64,000 nt of DNA, taken from NCBI GenBank assembly GCA_007859995.1, contig SMSL01000010.1, positions 1-64,000 of the forward strand. The letters run 5' to 3'. The notes under the pieces were generated by a model that saw only the letters and a program-made list of their open reading frames with translations, was not told the origin of the DNA and did not search any database. Below, in pieces: positions 36,316 through 47,681 of the stretch (the first letter of the stretch is position 1; every line of letters starts with the position of its first letter). This stretch comes from Candidatus Brocadiaceae bacterium S225 (lineage in GTDB: Bacteria > Planctomycetota > Brocadiia > Brocadiales > Scalinduaceae). Made by a program: the position numbers and the translations under genes.

Positions 36316-37779
36316 TCAGGTTTCAAACTTCATCACGAGTAAATTTGTTGTCTCCTCAGAAACACGAACACGATCATCAATCCGAAATCCCACAACCCAT
36401 ATCGGTTTTCCGTTCATTGTTACTATTGGGACGGTATCACGCTCCATCACGGGAACCTTATTGTCTATGAAAAAATCTTTTATCTTCTTAAGACCTTGAG
36501 AGCCTAATGGCTGAAACCTGTCTCCCAACCTTCTCGTCCTGACCGTAAGCGGCATGCTGACTTTGTCGAAATCGACAGCCTCTTCATCGCTCGTCTTATT
36601 TTGTTTGAACTTTTCCAGGAAATCATTCTTTCTCTCTCTGATCTCCGTCTTTACCCTGCAGTTCATATCAACCAGTTCTGTTTCTCCCGGTATTTTTATT
36701 TCCGTTTCGCTTATAACCGGATTTCCTTCCGCACAATATCTGTTCTTTGAAAGACGCAGCTCGTTTCCCTCTATCGTGACATTTAAGTACTCCTTAACAC
36801 TGTTATTTACCGATGTTTTCCTGGAGTTAAGTATATTCAAAATATTTTTATAATTTTTGTAACTTAGCTTCTTGAGAGGAGTGTCTAGCTGGATGATTGC
36901 CTTTTTAATGATCATCTGTTGTAAAATCCGTGGCGACTTTTTTAATTTGTATATGTCCAGGACTATGTTAACCACACCTGCCAGTACTTCTGTTTCCGCT
37001 TCTTTATTTATCAAAACCTCTTCAAATAGAACGTTTGCTTTTGCCTCCAGGTAATCGCAATTTTGTACCGCCGTCTCTCCCAGCGTCACCAGAGATTTTT
37101 TTATCTTTGCATTGTAATTCTTTTCAAGGTGCGGAATGAGTTCCATCCTGATCCTGTTTCTCAATTTATCTTTTTCAATATTTGTCGAATCAACTCTGTA
37201 AGAAAGATTCTTCCCTTTCAGATAAGCAATGATATCCTTACGCCATGTGAAAAGCAGGGGACGAACAAGGCTGATAGTTGAAATCGGTGTAAGTTTTCGC
37301 TTTGGCCTTATGCCGCTTACTCCTGCAATGCCGGTGCCCCGGATTATTCTATGCAAAATAGTTTCGGCATTGTCATCGGCATTATGACCCACGGCAATAA
37401 CATTAGCACACAGCTTTTCCGCTGTACTTTCAAAGAATCTATATCTCTCGTCCCGTGCAGCCTCTTCCAGTGAGATCTTACGCTCCCCTGCAATTTCTCT
37501 AATGCCCCTCTTTTCAGTAATGAGTGACACTCCGTACTTTTCTGCAAGAGTGACTACAAATTGTTCGTCTTCATCTGATTCTCTGCCCCTGATTGAATGA
37601 TTCAGATGTGCGATAAAAATTTCAGAATAAGGAGGATTTATTCGATTTGTATTATGAATAAGACTCAGCAGAGCAACAGAATCCGGCCCACCGGAAACGC
37701 CTAATAAAATCCTGTCATTCGCACTGAAAAGACTGTATTCCCTGATTACGTCAGCAACCTGTTTTCTCAACTGCAACAT
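36316..37779 (-). CDS. tilS: tRNA(Ile)-lysidine synthetase
   Basis: Converts C34 of tRNA-Ile(CAU) to lysidine with ATP and lysine. The PP-loop motif GVSGGPDSVALLSL is near the start, followed by AHLNHSIRGRESDED and IAVGHNADDNAETILHRIIRGTG, all diagnostic of TilS. The C-terminal half carries the TilS substrate-binding domains with LTVRTRRLGDRFQPLG. I prefer the ATG at 37779 (487 residues); a TTG ten codons upstream is possible, and a GAGGAGG lies between them at a rather long distance from the ATG. The gene ends 34 bases from the RAYT remnant. Confidence 0.94.
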   Translation of the reverse strand: MLQLRKQVADVIREYSLFSANDRILLGVSGGPDSVALLSLIHNTNRINPPYSEIFIAHLNHSIRGRESDEDEQFVVTLAEKYGVSLITEKRGIREIAGERKISLEEAARDERYRFFESTAEKLCANVIAVGHNADDNAETILHRIIRGTGIAGVSGIRPKRKLTPISTISLVRPLLFTWRKDIIAYLKGKNLSYRVDSTNIEKDKLRNRIRMELIPHLEKNYNAKIKKSLVTLGETAVQNCDYLEAKANVLFEEVLINKEAETEVLAGVVNIVLDIYKLKKSPRILQQMIIKKAIIQLDTPLKKLSYKNYKNILNILNSRKTSVNNSVKEYLNVTIEGNELRLSKNRYCAEGNPVISETEIKIPGETELVDMNCRVKTEIRERKNDFLEKFKQNKTSDEEAVDFDKVSMPLTVRTRRLGDRFQPLGSQGLKKIKDFFIDNKVPVMERDTVPIVTMNGKPIWVVGFRIDDRVRVSEETTNLLVMKFET

Positions 37780-37904
37780 GACAAAACTATATCCCTCCTC
37801 GTTAAGCAAGTCAAGAGTAGAAAATATTTGACATCGGTTGGATGTTAAGTAGAATTAACGTCTTAATTTATTTCAGCAACCCGCCTTTGAATCAGATCAT
37901 AATA

Positions 37905-38096
37905 ATGGAAGATATTAAAAACAGGCTTAAGTTATTAGAAACAGACCTGAAAAAGCTGGACAGCAGGTTGAAAAAAGGATTTGTGACAGGAACAAAAAAA
38001 GACTGGGAGCATATTTTGCACCAGACCAGAAAGATTGAAGAGTTGGCAATCTCGCAAATAACAATTCTAAAACTTCAGGACAAAAAAACCACGTGA
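37905..38096 (+). CDS. Small coiled-coil protein of unknown function
   Basis: A 63-residue, highly charged helical protein (ATG at 37905; the frame is open further upstream to 37842). Heptad-like spacing of Leu and Ile in KNRLKLLETDLKKLDSRLKK suggests a coiled coil. It is the first of four co-directional genes with short gaps, ahead of a TPR lipoprotein. No family recognised. Confidence 0.5.
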   Translation: MEDIKNRLKLLETDLKKLDSRLKKGFVTGTKKDWEHILHQTRKIEELAISQITILKLQDKKTT

Positions 38097-38115
38097 TCAT
38101 AAAGGGGGAAAAGCC

Positions 38116-38904
38116 GTGAACAAAAAAAGCTCTAAATATCTGTTCATATTCACAACTCTAATAATATCGGTTGGATTACTCAACTCAGGATGTTTCAAGG
38201 TAAGCAAAGGTTTTTTACGAAAGGACAAAAGCGAAAGTCGCGGTAGCAAAGAAGACAGAATGAATACGCTGGAAGAGAAAGTGGAAATTTTATCTTATAG
38301 CCTGGGAAGCCTGACTACTGAAAATTATGAATTGAGGAAAAATTTTAGTGAACTGGAAGCAGTCAAGAGCCAGTTGAATAAAGAATACACACAAATAAAG
38401 GACACGCAAGCTGCCCTTGAAAAAACACAAGCATCAAATAAAACCGCACGTAACCGTCTAAAAGGAGAATTGGCAAAAACAAAAGTATCACTTGAAAAGA
38501 TCAAACAGCAACTGGCGGAAATGGAATTGGAGAAGAATAGCCTCAAAGCAAAACTGGAAATGCTGGAGGCGACCAATGAGAAAACCACAAAAACAGAAGA
38601 AGTTGTTGATGAGGCCGCAAATATTGAAACAGAAAAAAACGATTTCGAACAAAACAGAAAAAACCTGATAAAAGAAACACAGGAAAACCGCAAAAACACT
38701 CTTGTCCAAGAGCTGTTAAATAAAGCAATTGGCCTATATAGAGAAGAGAGTTTTGAAGATGCAATAGCAAAATGGGAAGAAGTCCTGGTGCTTGACCCCA
38801 GTAAACTGGAAGCAAAATTTAACATAGAAATTGCACAGGACAGGATTAAAGAAAAACAGATACAAAAAGATTTAGAAAAAACGCATATCCAGAAAAACAG
38901 GTAA
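38116..38904 (+). CDS. Coiled-coil/TPR lipoprotein
   Basis: A 262-residue predicted lipoprotein starting with GTG behind GGGGGA. Signal peptide at residues 6-25 ending in the lipobox LNSGC. Residues about 45-190 form a long coiled coil (dense Glu/Lys/Leu), and about 200-240 a TPR-like pair, AIGLYREESFEDAIAKWEEVLVLDPS. Such proteins scaffold envelope complexes; the partner is unknown. It lies between the small coiled-coil gene and the TerB-DnaJ gene. Confidence 0.75.
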   Translation: MNKKSSKYLFIFTTLIISVGLLNSGCFKVSKGFLRKDKSESRGSKEDRMNTLEEKVEILSYSLGSLTTENYELRKNFSELEAVKSQLNKEYTQIKDTQAALEKTQASNKTARNRLKGELAKTKVSLEKIKQQLAEMELEKNSLKAKLEMLEATNEKTTKTEEVVDEAANIETEKNDFEQNRKNLIKETQENRKNTLVQELLNKAIGLYREESFEDAIAKWEEVLVLDPSKLEAKFNIEIAQDRIKEKQIQKDLEKTHIQKNR

Positions 38905-38942
38905 GGTATGGGTCGATTGAATAAACTGGAGGACAATGATTT

Positions 38943-39674
38943 TTGGCAAAATGGAAAGGTAAAGTAATTGGCGCGGGACTAGGGTTTCTTTTCGGTGGCC
39001 CTTTTGGGGCAATCCTTGGCACTATAACAGGAGATTTTTTTGATAGGTCCCTGAAACAAATACCCACAGGAATACCCTCAGGTAATCAGGAAAGATCCTT
39101 AAATTTCATAACGCACTTAGTCGGAATACTTGTATCAATCGCCAAAGCAGATGGACGCTTAAGCACACAGGAAATCAATGTAATAGAAAGGGCGTTTGTA
39201 AGTTTTGGTTTTAAGGGAGAAGACTTAAATTTTATCAGAAGTTTAATAAACCAGACCTCCAGGGTAGACTTGGATTTACGGGCAGTGTGCTATGAATTCA
39301 AACAGTATTCCAGCTACGAAGAGAGGCTCTCTTTATTGCGGATCGTCTATCTGGTCGCCTTTGCCGATAAAGAATTGCATCCAAATGAAGAGAGGATGAT
39401 AAACGATATTATCGGACTTGTAGAGATCAATGTGAACGATGCATTCGAAATACGAGCAGAATTTTGCAGCGACAGCGACAAGCACTATCAAATCTTAAAC
39501 ATTACCAGAAACAGCTCTATTGAAGATATTAAAAAATCGTACAGACATCTCTCTAAACAGTATCATCCCGATAGGGTTTCTCACCTGGGAGATGAATTTA
39601 CCCGGCTCGCCACAGATAAGTTCCAGATAATTAACCAGGCCTATGAAGAGATAAAAAAGGAAAAGGGATTTTAA
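38943..39674 (+). CDS. TerB/DnaJ-domain protein (DjlA-like co-chaperone)
   Basis: A 243-residue protein that resembles DjlA. The N terminus is a glycine-zipper membrane segment (VIGAGLGFLFGGPFGAILG) followed by a TerB-like helical domain with KADGRLSTQEINVIE and FADKELHPNEE (about 55-165), and a C-terminal J domain (about 180-240) with the intact HPD tripeptide (YHPDRVSHLG). It should recruit a DnaK-type chaperone to the membrane. The start is TTG with GGAGG about 10 bases upstream; an ATG at 38936 is out of frame. Confidence 0.85.
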   Translation: MAKWKGKVIGAGLGFLFGGPFGAILGTITGDFFDRSLKQIPTGIPSGNQERSLNFITHLVGILVSIAKADGRLSTQEINVIERAFVSFGFKGEDLNFIRSLINQTSRVDLDLRAVCYEFKQYSSYEERLSLLRIVYLVAFADKELHPNEERMINDIIGLVEINVNDAFEIRAEFCSDSDKHYQILNITRNSSIEDIKKSYRHLSKQYHPDRVSHLGDEFTRLATDKFQIINQAYEEIKKEKGF

Positions 39675-39690
39675 TACGGAGGAAAAATTA

Positions 39691-40284
39691 ATGTTAAAAA
39701 AAATAACTCTTATTTTGGCGCTTTTTACCATAATAAGCCTGACTGGTAAAACGGCCCATTGTATCTCTCTGAATTTAACACCCAGTCAGATAAATGAAGC
39801 GATCGATTATGCAAAGAAGAACAAACGGTTAAGTCCCACAAATTTTGCAGCGCCATGGGTTGTCAATCTTGGCGAAAAGAGTGGTTGGGCTACGCTATGG
39901 ACACCTTATCATAATGTCGCTTTTAAAGCAAAGAAAGCAGCTGTTGAAAAACGTGAACTGTCTGAAGGAGAGATATTAAGAGCATTACACTTTAAAGAAA
40001 GCCTGACTTTTGTTGTATCCATTTTTGGTCACTATATGGAGTTTGCCAAAGGCTATAACGCCATTCTTTATTCCGAAGATAAGCCGATATATCCGATGTA
40101 TACATTTTTTCCGGATTTTGCAGAACCAAGCAGATTTTACCCGGAAGAACCCGCGTATGTAGCAGGGTGTGTATACAAGTTCCCGGTTGAAAACATAAAC
40201 CAAAACTCAACATTAAAGTTGTTAATTACATCTCCAGAAGGGGACGAACTAGAGTTTCCTTTCGATCTGGTAAAGATAAAATAG
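39691..40284 (+). CDS. Exported protein of unknown function
   Basis: A 197-residue protein with a clear signal peptide (residues 1-24, ending near AHC). The mature part is rich in aromatic residues (PWVVNLGEKSGWATLWTPYHNVAF and YPMYTFFPDFAEPSRFYP) and has a beta-strand ending. No domain recognised. AGGAGG-like ACGGAGG lies 8-12 bases upstream, and the gene follows the TerB-DnaJ gene by 16 bases, so both probably act at the envelope. Confidence 0.75.
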   Translation: MLKKITLILALFTIISLTGKTAHCISLNLTPSQINEAIDYAKKNKRLSPTNFAAPWVVNLGEKSGWATLWTPYHNVAFKAKKAAVEKRELSEGEILRALHFKESLTFVVSIFGHYMEFAKGYNAILYSEDKPIYPMYTFFPDFAEPSRFYPEEPAYVAGCVYKFPVENINQNSTLKLLITSPEGDELEFPFDLVKIK

Positions 40285-40349
40285 CTTATAAAGGTGGTTT
40301 TCGCTTAGGAATGAATGGCGGTAAAAGATTATCAATTTTTTTTTTCTTC

Positions 40350-41327
<978 letters not shown>

Positions 41328-41424
41328 TTAACAATATTATTTTAAAAAAACTATTTCAGGAACAAATATATATGTGCCTTGTTAAATATACTAAATTTAC
41401 TACCTGTTGCTGTCAATTATATCT

Positions 41425-42801
41425 CTATAACCCGTTAAGAATAGTATGACATAAATCAGTAAGGGAATCATCTCTTGCCCCCATAACCAGTACACTGTCA
41501 TGTGGAATTGCCCTTTTCTTAACTTCAGCGACAATGTCCTCTCTTTCCGGAACAAAAAAAGCATTTACGCCTCTGTTTTTTAACTCCAGAATAATATCAT
41601 TTGAAGATATTCTTTTCTTTGCCGTTCCGCCCGCATAAAAAACTTCCGGCATAAGCAATGTATCGGCCGGTAACAACTTCCCGGCAAGAGCAGATACTAA
41701 TTCTTCTCTCATAAATTCTGTTGGGCCAAAACCATGTGGCTGAAACACAACTATCAATCTTTCGCTGATTAATCTTACGGTATCAATTGCCGCCTGAATT
41801 TTCTTTGGGTTATGCGCATAATCATCTATCACTTTTATTCCATTTATCTCGCCAACAACTTCCATTCGTCTTCTGGTTCCTTTAAATGTTTTAAGCGCCT
41901 TTTTTATCGCTACATCCGAGACACCTTCGGTCTGTGCTACGGCAATAGCAGCGAGTGCATTATAAACATTATATAGGCCCGGAATATTTATCTCGAAATC
42001 ATTACCCTTTATCCTGAATCTTGAGCCAAAAGGGTTACAGGAAATTTGAAAAGCACTGACATTTGAACGACTATCTTCTCCGAACGTGATAACTTTTTTA
42101 GAACTATCGTTAATTTTTATAAAACGAGAGCAACTTTCGTTAATTATAACGGTGCCTGATGTGTTTTCGGCAAATTTACTGAATAAATCTCCAAGCTCTT
42201 CTACTGTCTTGTGGTCTCTAGATATGTTTGTTATGACTGACACCTTTGGCATGTACTTGACCAGGCTGCCATCACTTTCATCTGCTTCAATTACAACTGT
42301 TTCTGAACAACCAAACCTTGAGTTACCTAAAAACTTATCTGTAATAAAGTTTTTTACATACCCCCCACCCACAACGGTTGGATCGTGACCGGCCTTATCA
42401 AGTATCCACGATGTCATTCCGCATACAGTAGTCTTGCCATTACTTCCACCTATTGCAATCCCGTGTTTATTATTGAAAAGGCTGCTGAGTAAATCAGATC
42501 TTTTGATAATTTGAATGTTCCGTTGCATCGCAATTATCAGATCTGGATTGTCTTCTTCTACTGCACTGGAAATAACAATGAAGTTGGTCTCTTTATCAAT
42601 ACCTGTTCCATCCTGTGGAGAAAGCCTGATACCCTGAGATTCCAATTTATGAAAAATTTCCTGGGTCTGTTTTTTATCATTTCTTCTGTCCGAACCACCG
42701 ACAAAATGTCCCTGTGATTTAGTTATCTGTGCAAGCGCACTCATACCAATCCCGCCGATCCCCACAAAATGATATCTCAAACCTCTTTTTATATCAGACA
42801 T
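41425..42801 (-). CDS. MurC-like Mur ligase (UDP-N-acetylmuramate--L-alanine ligase type)
   Basis: A 458-residue Mur ligase closest to MurC: N-terminal FVGIGGIGMSALAQ, ATP loop GGSNGKTT, EADESDGSL, central TNISRDHK and terminal DDYAHNP. Several motifs depart from textbook MurC: GSNGKTT in place of GTHGKTT, DHK in place of DHL/DHM, HNP in place of HHP, and QPHGFGPTEF in place of QPHRYTR. It may be the true MurC of this organism or a paralogous MurC-like ligase with another substrate. No other dcw genes are adjacent; deoB lies 47 bases upstream on the same strand. Confidence 0.8.
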   Translation of the reverse strand: MSDIKRGLRYHFVGIGGIGMSALAQITKSQGHFVGGSDRRNDKKQTQEIFHKLESQGIRLSPQDGTGIDKETNFIVISSAVEEDNPDLIIAMQRNIQIIKRSDLLSSLFNNKHGIAIGGSNGKTTVCGMTSWILDKAGHDPTVVGGGYVKNFITDKFLGNSRFGCSETVVIEADESDGSLVKYMPKVSVITNISRDHKTVEELGDLFSKFAENTSGTVIINESCSRFIKINDSSKKVITFGEDSRSNVSAFQISCNPFGSRFRIKGNDFEINIPGLYNVYNALAAIAVAQTEGVSDVAIKKALKTFKGTRRRMEVVGEINGIKVIDDYAHNPKKIQAAIDTVRLISERLIVVFQPHGFGPTEFMREELVSALAGKLLPADTLLMPEVFYAGGTAKKRISSNDIILELKNRGVNAFFVPEREDIVAEVKKRAIPHDSVLVMGARDDSLTDLCHTILNGL

Positions 42802-42848
42802 TCAACTATTAAAAAATAATACTTTAAAAACTTACCGGTAAAATCAGT

Positions 42849-44030
42849 TCAACCTTGACCGCTTATCAATTCTGTAAAAAAGCTTTTCCCTTTATCACTC
42901 TTTAAATTCAGTAATGCCTCTGAAATAGTGGCGCCAACATCCGCAAATGACGCACGAACACCAAGCGACCCAGGCTTATTTAATTTCTTTCCAAAAACGA
43001 GCAGTGGGACATACTCACGAGAATGATCTGTGCCGGATGCGGTAGGGTCACATCCATGATCAGCTGTAATCATGAGAATATCATTGGGGCTTAATGCATC
43101 AACAAGTTCCGGCAGACTATGGTCAAAAGCCTCCAGCGCGCCAGCGTAACCTTCCGGATCATTCCTATGGCCGTATTTCATGTCGAAGTCAATCAAATTC
43201 GTAAAAACGATACCTTTAAAATCCTCCTTAACACATTCTACTGTCTTTAAAACACCTTCATGATTATTAGTTGCATGTATTTCCCTTGTCAGCCCCCTGT
43301 GCGCGAAGATATCACCTATCTTGCCAATACCAACAACTTCATACCCGCCCCTTACTGCCTTATCCAATAGTGTGTCTTCTGGCGGCGGTAATGAAAAGTC
43401 TCTCCGTTTTTCTGTCCGTGTGTATATGCCGTTTTCGACTATAAATGGTCTGGCAATAACCCGGCCGACATTGTGTTTGCCTTTTAATATCTCTCTGGCG
43501 CAATTACATATTTCATATAAGGATTCTACCGGTATAACATCCTCACACGCAGCTATCTGGAAAACACTATCAGCCGATGTATATACAATTGGACAACCTG
43601 TTTTAATGTGTTCCGCACCTAGCTCCTCTATTATTTCTGTTCCCGATGCTGTTTTGTTGCCTAATATTGATCGACCAATAGAGTTGGTAAATTGTTTAAT
43701 CACCTCATCTGGAAATCCATTAGGGTAGGTTGGAAAAGGCTTGTCTGTTATAACGCCCATAATCTCCCAGTGACCAGACGTAGTATCCTTGGCCGCTGAC
43801 GTTTCAGCCATCTTACCATAAAAAGCCTTCTCGTCAACATCCTTAGAGACACCCATAATATCGTCAATCTTGCCAATACCAAAGCTTTCCAGATTAGGGA
43901 TATTCAAGCCTCCAACTGCTTTGGCAGTATTTACCAGTGTGTTACTGCCTTCATCCCCGAATTTATAAGCGTCCGGCAATGCGCCAATTCCAACGCTATC
44001 AAGAACGATAACGACTATTTTATTCACCAT
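42849..44030 (-). CDS. deoB: Phosphopentomutase
   Basis: Interconverts ribose or deoxyribose 1- and 5-phosphates, linking nucleoside breakdown to the pentose phosphate pool. The 393 residues of this alkaline-phosphatase-fold enzyme include VVIVLDSVGIGALPDA with the first metal Asp, DTTSGHWEIMG with the phosphorylated Thr, HATNNHEG, DFDMKYGHRNDPEGYAGALEAFD and ITADHGCDPT with ligands for two Mn ions, and GTDHSREYVPLLVFG. Length and motifs are standard. No nucleoside phosphorylase gene is adjacent. Confidence 0.96.
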   Translation of the reverse strand: MVNKIVVIVLDSVGIGALPDAYKFGDEGSNTLVNTAKAVGGLNIPNLESFGIGKIDDIMGVSKDVDEKAFYGKMAETSAAKDTTSGHWEIMGVITDKPFPTYPNGFPDEVIKQFTNSIGRSILGNKTASGTEIIEELGAEHIKTGCPIVYTSADSVFQIAACEDVIPVESLYEICNCAREILKGKHNVGRVIARPFIVENGIYTRTEKRRDFSLPPPEDTLLDKAVRGGYEVVGIGKIGDIFAHRGLTREIHATNNHEGVLKTVECVKEDFKGIVFTNLIDFDMKYGHRNDPEGYAGALEAFDHSLPELVDALSPNDILMITADHGCDPTASGTDHSREYVPLLVFGKKLNKPGSLGVRASFADVGATISEALLNLKSDKGKSFFTELISGQG

Positions 44031-44254
44031 TTCATTACTGATTCGAAATTATTTATGTTTTATTACTATAAATCTTTGATCTAGTGCTTGATTGATCAGA
44101 CAAACCTACTGGTTGTGTATGTTTTATAACAATTCTGTTTTGTGCAAATAACTCTGCGCGTCTGGACTAAACGATAAAAAAGTTATGAAATTGGGTATGT
44201 AGTAAAGAAATGCACCATTTCGTCAGGGATTATTATCTTTATATTTAGTTGTGC

Positions 44255-44491
44255 TTAACTAAAAGCCCTTTGAAGTAAGCCAAGACCAAAAAATAAAATG
44301 ATTGGAGAGATATCTATTCCACCTATAGATGGAATTATACGCCGAACAGGTTCAAGGACCGGTTCTGTTATTTTATAAAGAAATACTGCTGCGGAATTAT
44401 TGGGATTATGGGGAATCCAGGTTAGGATAATTCTTACAAGGAGTACCATCTTGTAAAGTCCTAAAATTTGTCCAACGAATGCAAGTTCCAT
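44255..44491 (-). CDS. YggT family membrane protein
   Basis: A 78-residue integral membrane protein with two hydrophobic helices. The pattern YKMVLLVRIILTWIPHNPNN, then ITEPVLEPVRRIIPSIGGIDISPIILFFGL, is the classic YggT signature (one copy; many YggT proteins have two). The family is linked to osmotic stress and cell division but has no defined activity. It stands alone between deoB and the hexuloisomerase gene. Confidence 0.85.
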   Translation of the reverse strand: MELAFVGQILGLYKMVLLVRIILTWIPHNPNNSAAVFLYKITEPVLEPVRRIIPSIGGIDISPIILFFGLGLLQRAFS

Positions 44492-44685
44492 GGGAAATAT
44501 CCAAATATTAAGGAGAAATTATTAGTCTAAAAGCAGTCGGATACTAACAATTAATACTATTCATAGCAACAAAAAATTTATCGTAGGTAATCAAGGACAG
44601 AGAAGGAATCATCTTTTTGTATGTGCCACATACCTATTTCTTGAAATTATTATATTTAATTGATAGAATTCGTTTTTAAGCTATT

Positions 44686-45270
44686 ATGAATAAAATGAAA
44701 GACAACATTGAATTGAGCATCAAGTCTACGACAAAGGCTATAATTAACGAAATAGGCACTGTTCTGGACGGAATTAAAGAAGATGAGTTTAAACGGTTTA
44801 TCATGGCCATCAATTCTTCAAAGAATATATTTGTAACCGGCCAGGGTCGTTCGGGATTGGTTGCCAGAACATTTGCAATGCGACTGACTCATATAGGTTT
44901 CTCGTGCCATGTCGTCGGTGAAACAACAACACCAAATATTGATGAGGGTGACATGCTTATTGCGTGTAGCAGTTCAGGTATCACTTCTGTCACCTGCCAC
45001 ATCGCCGGACTCGCAAAGCGACTGAACGCACTGGTTGTCGTAATCACTGCACATCCAGACTCTGAATTATCTGAATATGCCGGCTTAACTATTGAAATTC
45101 CGGCAAGTGATACCGATCAGGTTATACAGTCTCAACTAACAGAACAATTTCGCAGCACATTGTTTGAGCAGGCATGTCTCGTATACCTTGATGCCGTGAT
45201 TTTAACACTCGTACGATTGTTGAACAGAGAAGAAGTTGAAATGATGAAAAGACATGCTAATCTCGAGTAG
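44686..45270 (+). CDS. hxlB: 6-phospho-3-hexuloisomerase (SIS domain)
   Basis: SIS-fold isomerase of 194 residues resembling HxlB/PHI, which turns hexulose 6-phosphate into fructose 6-phosphate in the ribulose monophosphate pathway. Visible features are [20 protein letters not shown], the sugar-phosphate loop ACSSSGIT and the C-terminal [19 protein letters not shown] helix that characterises the PHI branch. No hexulose-phosphate synthase (hxlA) is in the window. A KdsD-like or other SIS isomerase role is less likely because the CBS domains are absent. lysC starts 13 bases downstream. Confidence 0.85.
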   Translation: MNKMKDNIELSIKSTTKAIINEIGTVLDGIKEDEFKRFIMAINSSKNIFVTGQGRSGLVARTFAMRLTHIGFSCHVVGETTTPNIDEGDMLIACSSSGITSVTCHIAGLAKRLNALVVVITAHPDSELSEYAGLTIEIPASDTDQVIQSQLTEQFRSTLFEQACLVYLDAVILTLVRLLNREEVEMMKRHANLE

Positions 45271-45283
45271 AATTATATAAACC

Positions 45284-46504
45284 ATGCGATTAATTGTCCA
45301 AAAATTTGGAGGAACATCTGTTGCAGATGCCGCTCGCATGAAAGCGGCGGCCAGGCGAGCAGTTGAAGAATATTCTGCCGGCAACAAGGTCGTTGTCGTT
45401 GTCTCTGCGCAGGGGAAAATGACCGATGAGTTATTGGAAATGGCTTATGCAATTAATGACGAGCCTTCCGTGCGCGAACTGGATTCACTGCTTTCTACTG
45501 GTGAGCAAATGTCAAGCGCGCTCATGGCAATGGCAATTCATTCCTTGGGGGTGTCGGCTGTATCCTTTACAGGAAGGCAAATTGGGATAACGACCGACAG
45601 TGTTCACACAAAAGCAAGAATAGTTAATATAAAAGATGATCGAATATTAAAAGGACTATCTGAAAATAAAATAGTGGTAGTCGCCGGATATCAAGGTATA
45701 GATGAAAATGACAATATAACAACCTTGGGGCGTGGGGGTTCAGATACCAGTGCTGTTGCGCTGGCTGCTTTACTCAAGGCAGACATGTGTGATATTTATA
45801 CCGACGTTGATGGAATTTACACTGCCGACCCACGAATCGTTCCAGATGCGAGAAGGCTAAATAAAATATCTTATGATGAAATACTGGAACTGGCAAGTAT
45901 GGGAGCACAAGTTGTTCATGTACGATCAATTGAATTTGCGAAAAAATACAATGTCCCAATCCGGGTAAGATCCAGCTTTAATAATGGCACAGGAACCCTT
46001 ATATGCAAAGAGGTAAAAGAAATGGAAAATATCGTTGTCTGCGGAGCAACCGTATCAAAAAATGATGCAAAAATAACTATAATCGGAGTGTCTGATGAAC
46101 CCGGGCAAGCGGCCAACATCTTTCACGAGCTCGCCAAAGAAAAAATAAATGTAGATATGATTATTCAGAATGTCAGTGCTCAAGGACTGACAGATTTAAC
46201 ATTTACTGTTCATAAAGACGATCTGGCGCTTGCCCTGGAAACAACAAAAAGAACAAAAGGGGAAATCAAGGCAAAAGAGATCGTTGCTGATGCCAAAATA
46301 GCAAAACTCTCAATTGTAGGGATAGGTATGAGGTCTCACTGTGGGATAGCAGAAAAAATGTTCAAAACACTATCTGATGAAAAAATCAACATACAAATGA
46401 TCAGTACCTCTGAGATTAAAATATCTTGTGTTATAGAGGAAAAACAGGCGGAGAAAGCCTTAAATGCAATACATAACGCTTTCGAACTGGACAAAGAGCA
46501 GTAG
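45284..46504 (+). CDS. lysC: Aspartate kinase
   Basis: Phosphorylates aspartate, the entry step to lysine, meso-diaminopimelate, methionine and threonine. The 406 residues open with [15 protein letters not shown], continue with [16 protein letters not shown] and [13 protein letters not shown], and end with two ACT regulatory domains (about 250-400; [12 protein letters not shown] and [16 protein letters not shown]). This is the lysine- and threonine-responsive homo-oligomeric architecture. The 13-base gap to the hexuloisomerase gene suggests one transcript. dapF and lysA in the same window act later in the pathway. Confidence 0.96.
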   Translation: MRLIVQKFGGTSVADAARMKAAARRAVEEYSAGNKVVVVVSAQGKMTDELLEMAYAINDEPSVRELDSLLSTGEQMSSALMAMAIHSLGVSAVSFTGRQIGITTDSVHTKARIVNIKDDRILKGLSENKIVVVAGYQGIDENDNITTLGRGGSDTSAVALAALLKADMCDIYTDVDGIYTADPRIVPDARRLNKISYDEILELASMGAQVVHVRSIEFAKKYNVPIRVRSSFNNGTGTLICKEVKEMENIVVCGATVSKNDAKITIIGVSDEPGQAANIFHELAKEKINVDMIIQNVSAQGLTDLTFTVHKDDLALALETTKRTKGEIKAKEIVADAKIAKLSIVGIGMRSHCGIAEKMFKTLSDEKINIQMISTSEIKISCVIEEKQAEKALNAIHNAFELDKEQ

Positions 46505-46529
46505 AGCGCAAACGCAAGAGGTTTTAATT

Positions 46530-47465
46530 TTATTTTTGCAAGATACTCCGGAAATACTCTATGGTTTTTTTCAGACCATCGGCACGAGAGACTTTCGGCT
46601 CCCAGCTCAGTAGTTCCTTTGCCGTTGATATATCCGGTTGTCTGCACTTCGGATCATCTGTGGGTAGAGGGTTAAAGGAAATTTTGCTTTTACTCCCTGT
46701 CATACTAATTATCTCTTTCGCAAAATCTAATAACGTTATCTCTGTGGGATTCCCGATATTTACTGGATCATTAACATCGGAAATCAACAATCTGTATATC
46801 CCTTCCACCAAATCTGAAACATAACAGAAACTTCGTGTCTGTGATCCATCACCAAAGACCGTTAAATCTTCTCCGTTAATTGCCTGTGAAATAAATGCGG
46901 GCAACGCCCTTCCATCACTTACCCTCATCCTGGGGCCATACGTATTAAATATTCTCACAATCCTTGTATCAACACCATGGCTCCTGTGATATGCCATAAC
47001 CATTGCCTCTGCAAATCTCTTTGCTTCATCATAGACTCCCCTTGGGCCAACAGGATTTACATTTCCCCAGTAATCCTCCTTTTGCGGATGAACAAGAGGA
47101 TCGCCATAAACCTCTGATGTTGATGCCAGAAAAAACCGGGCATTCTTACTTTTTGCAACTCCAATCGCATTCAACGTTCCTAGTGAACCAACCTTTAGCG
47201 TTTGTATTGGCAGCTTTAAATAATCTAAAGGGCTTGCGGGTGATGCAAAATGCAGAACGTTATCTATCTCTCCCCCAACATAAATATACTCACTGACATT
47301 ATGTTTAATAAACTTAAATTTTGGATTGCCCATACAATGCTCAATATTTCGAGTAGAGCCGGTTAACAAATTATCAATGCATATTACTTCATGTCCTTTT
47401 TCAAGTAAATAATCGCATATATGTGAGCCAAGGAATCCTGCTCCACCGGTAATCATTGTACGCAT
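46530..47465 (-). CDS. UDP-glucuronate decarboxylase-type NAD-dependent epimerase
   Basis: SDR enzyme of 311 residues most like UDP-xylose synthase (UXS), which forms UDP-xylose from UDP-glucuronate. Motifs: [41 protein letters not shown] (UXS-type substrate loop), [22 protein letters not shown] (Tyr-x-x-x-Lys), [16 protein letters not shown] and [16 protein letters not shown]. The exact nucleotide sugar is inferred from these UXS-like motifs. Convergent with lysC, with only 25 bases between the stops. Confidence 0.88.
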   Translation of the reverse strand: MRTMITGGAGFLGSHICDYLLEKGHEVICIDNLLTGSTRNIEHCMGNPKFKFIKHNVSEYIYVGGEIDNVLHFASPASPLDYLKLPIQTLKVGSLGTLNAIGVAKSKNARFFLASTSEVYGDPLVHPQKEDYWGNVNPVGPRGVYDEAKRFAEAMVMAYHRSHGVDTRIVRIFNTYGPRMRVSDGRALPAFISQAINGEDLTVFGDGSQTRSFCYVSDLVEGIYRLLISDVNDPVNIGNPTEITLLDFAKEIISMTGSKSKISFNPLPTDDPKCRQPDISTAKELLSWEPKVSRADGLKKTIEYFRSILQK

Positions 47466-47681
47466 ATTTTTTCTGATAAAATTGTTCTTATGAACCCTTA
47501 ATACATTTGCTGTAATTCTACTACGTAATTATAGCAGTGCAAGAAGAAAAGTATCTTCAAAACAAACACATATATGGTGAATTCGCCTGATATTACTATC
47601 TGTTGACAAAAATAACTGCTTTGCTAAAATCATTATGATGATATTCAATAAATTGTGTAGTGTCTAGCTGGGAGATAATGA

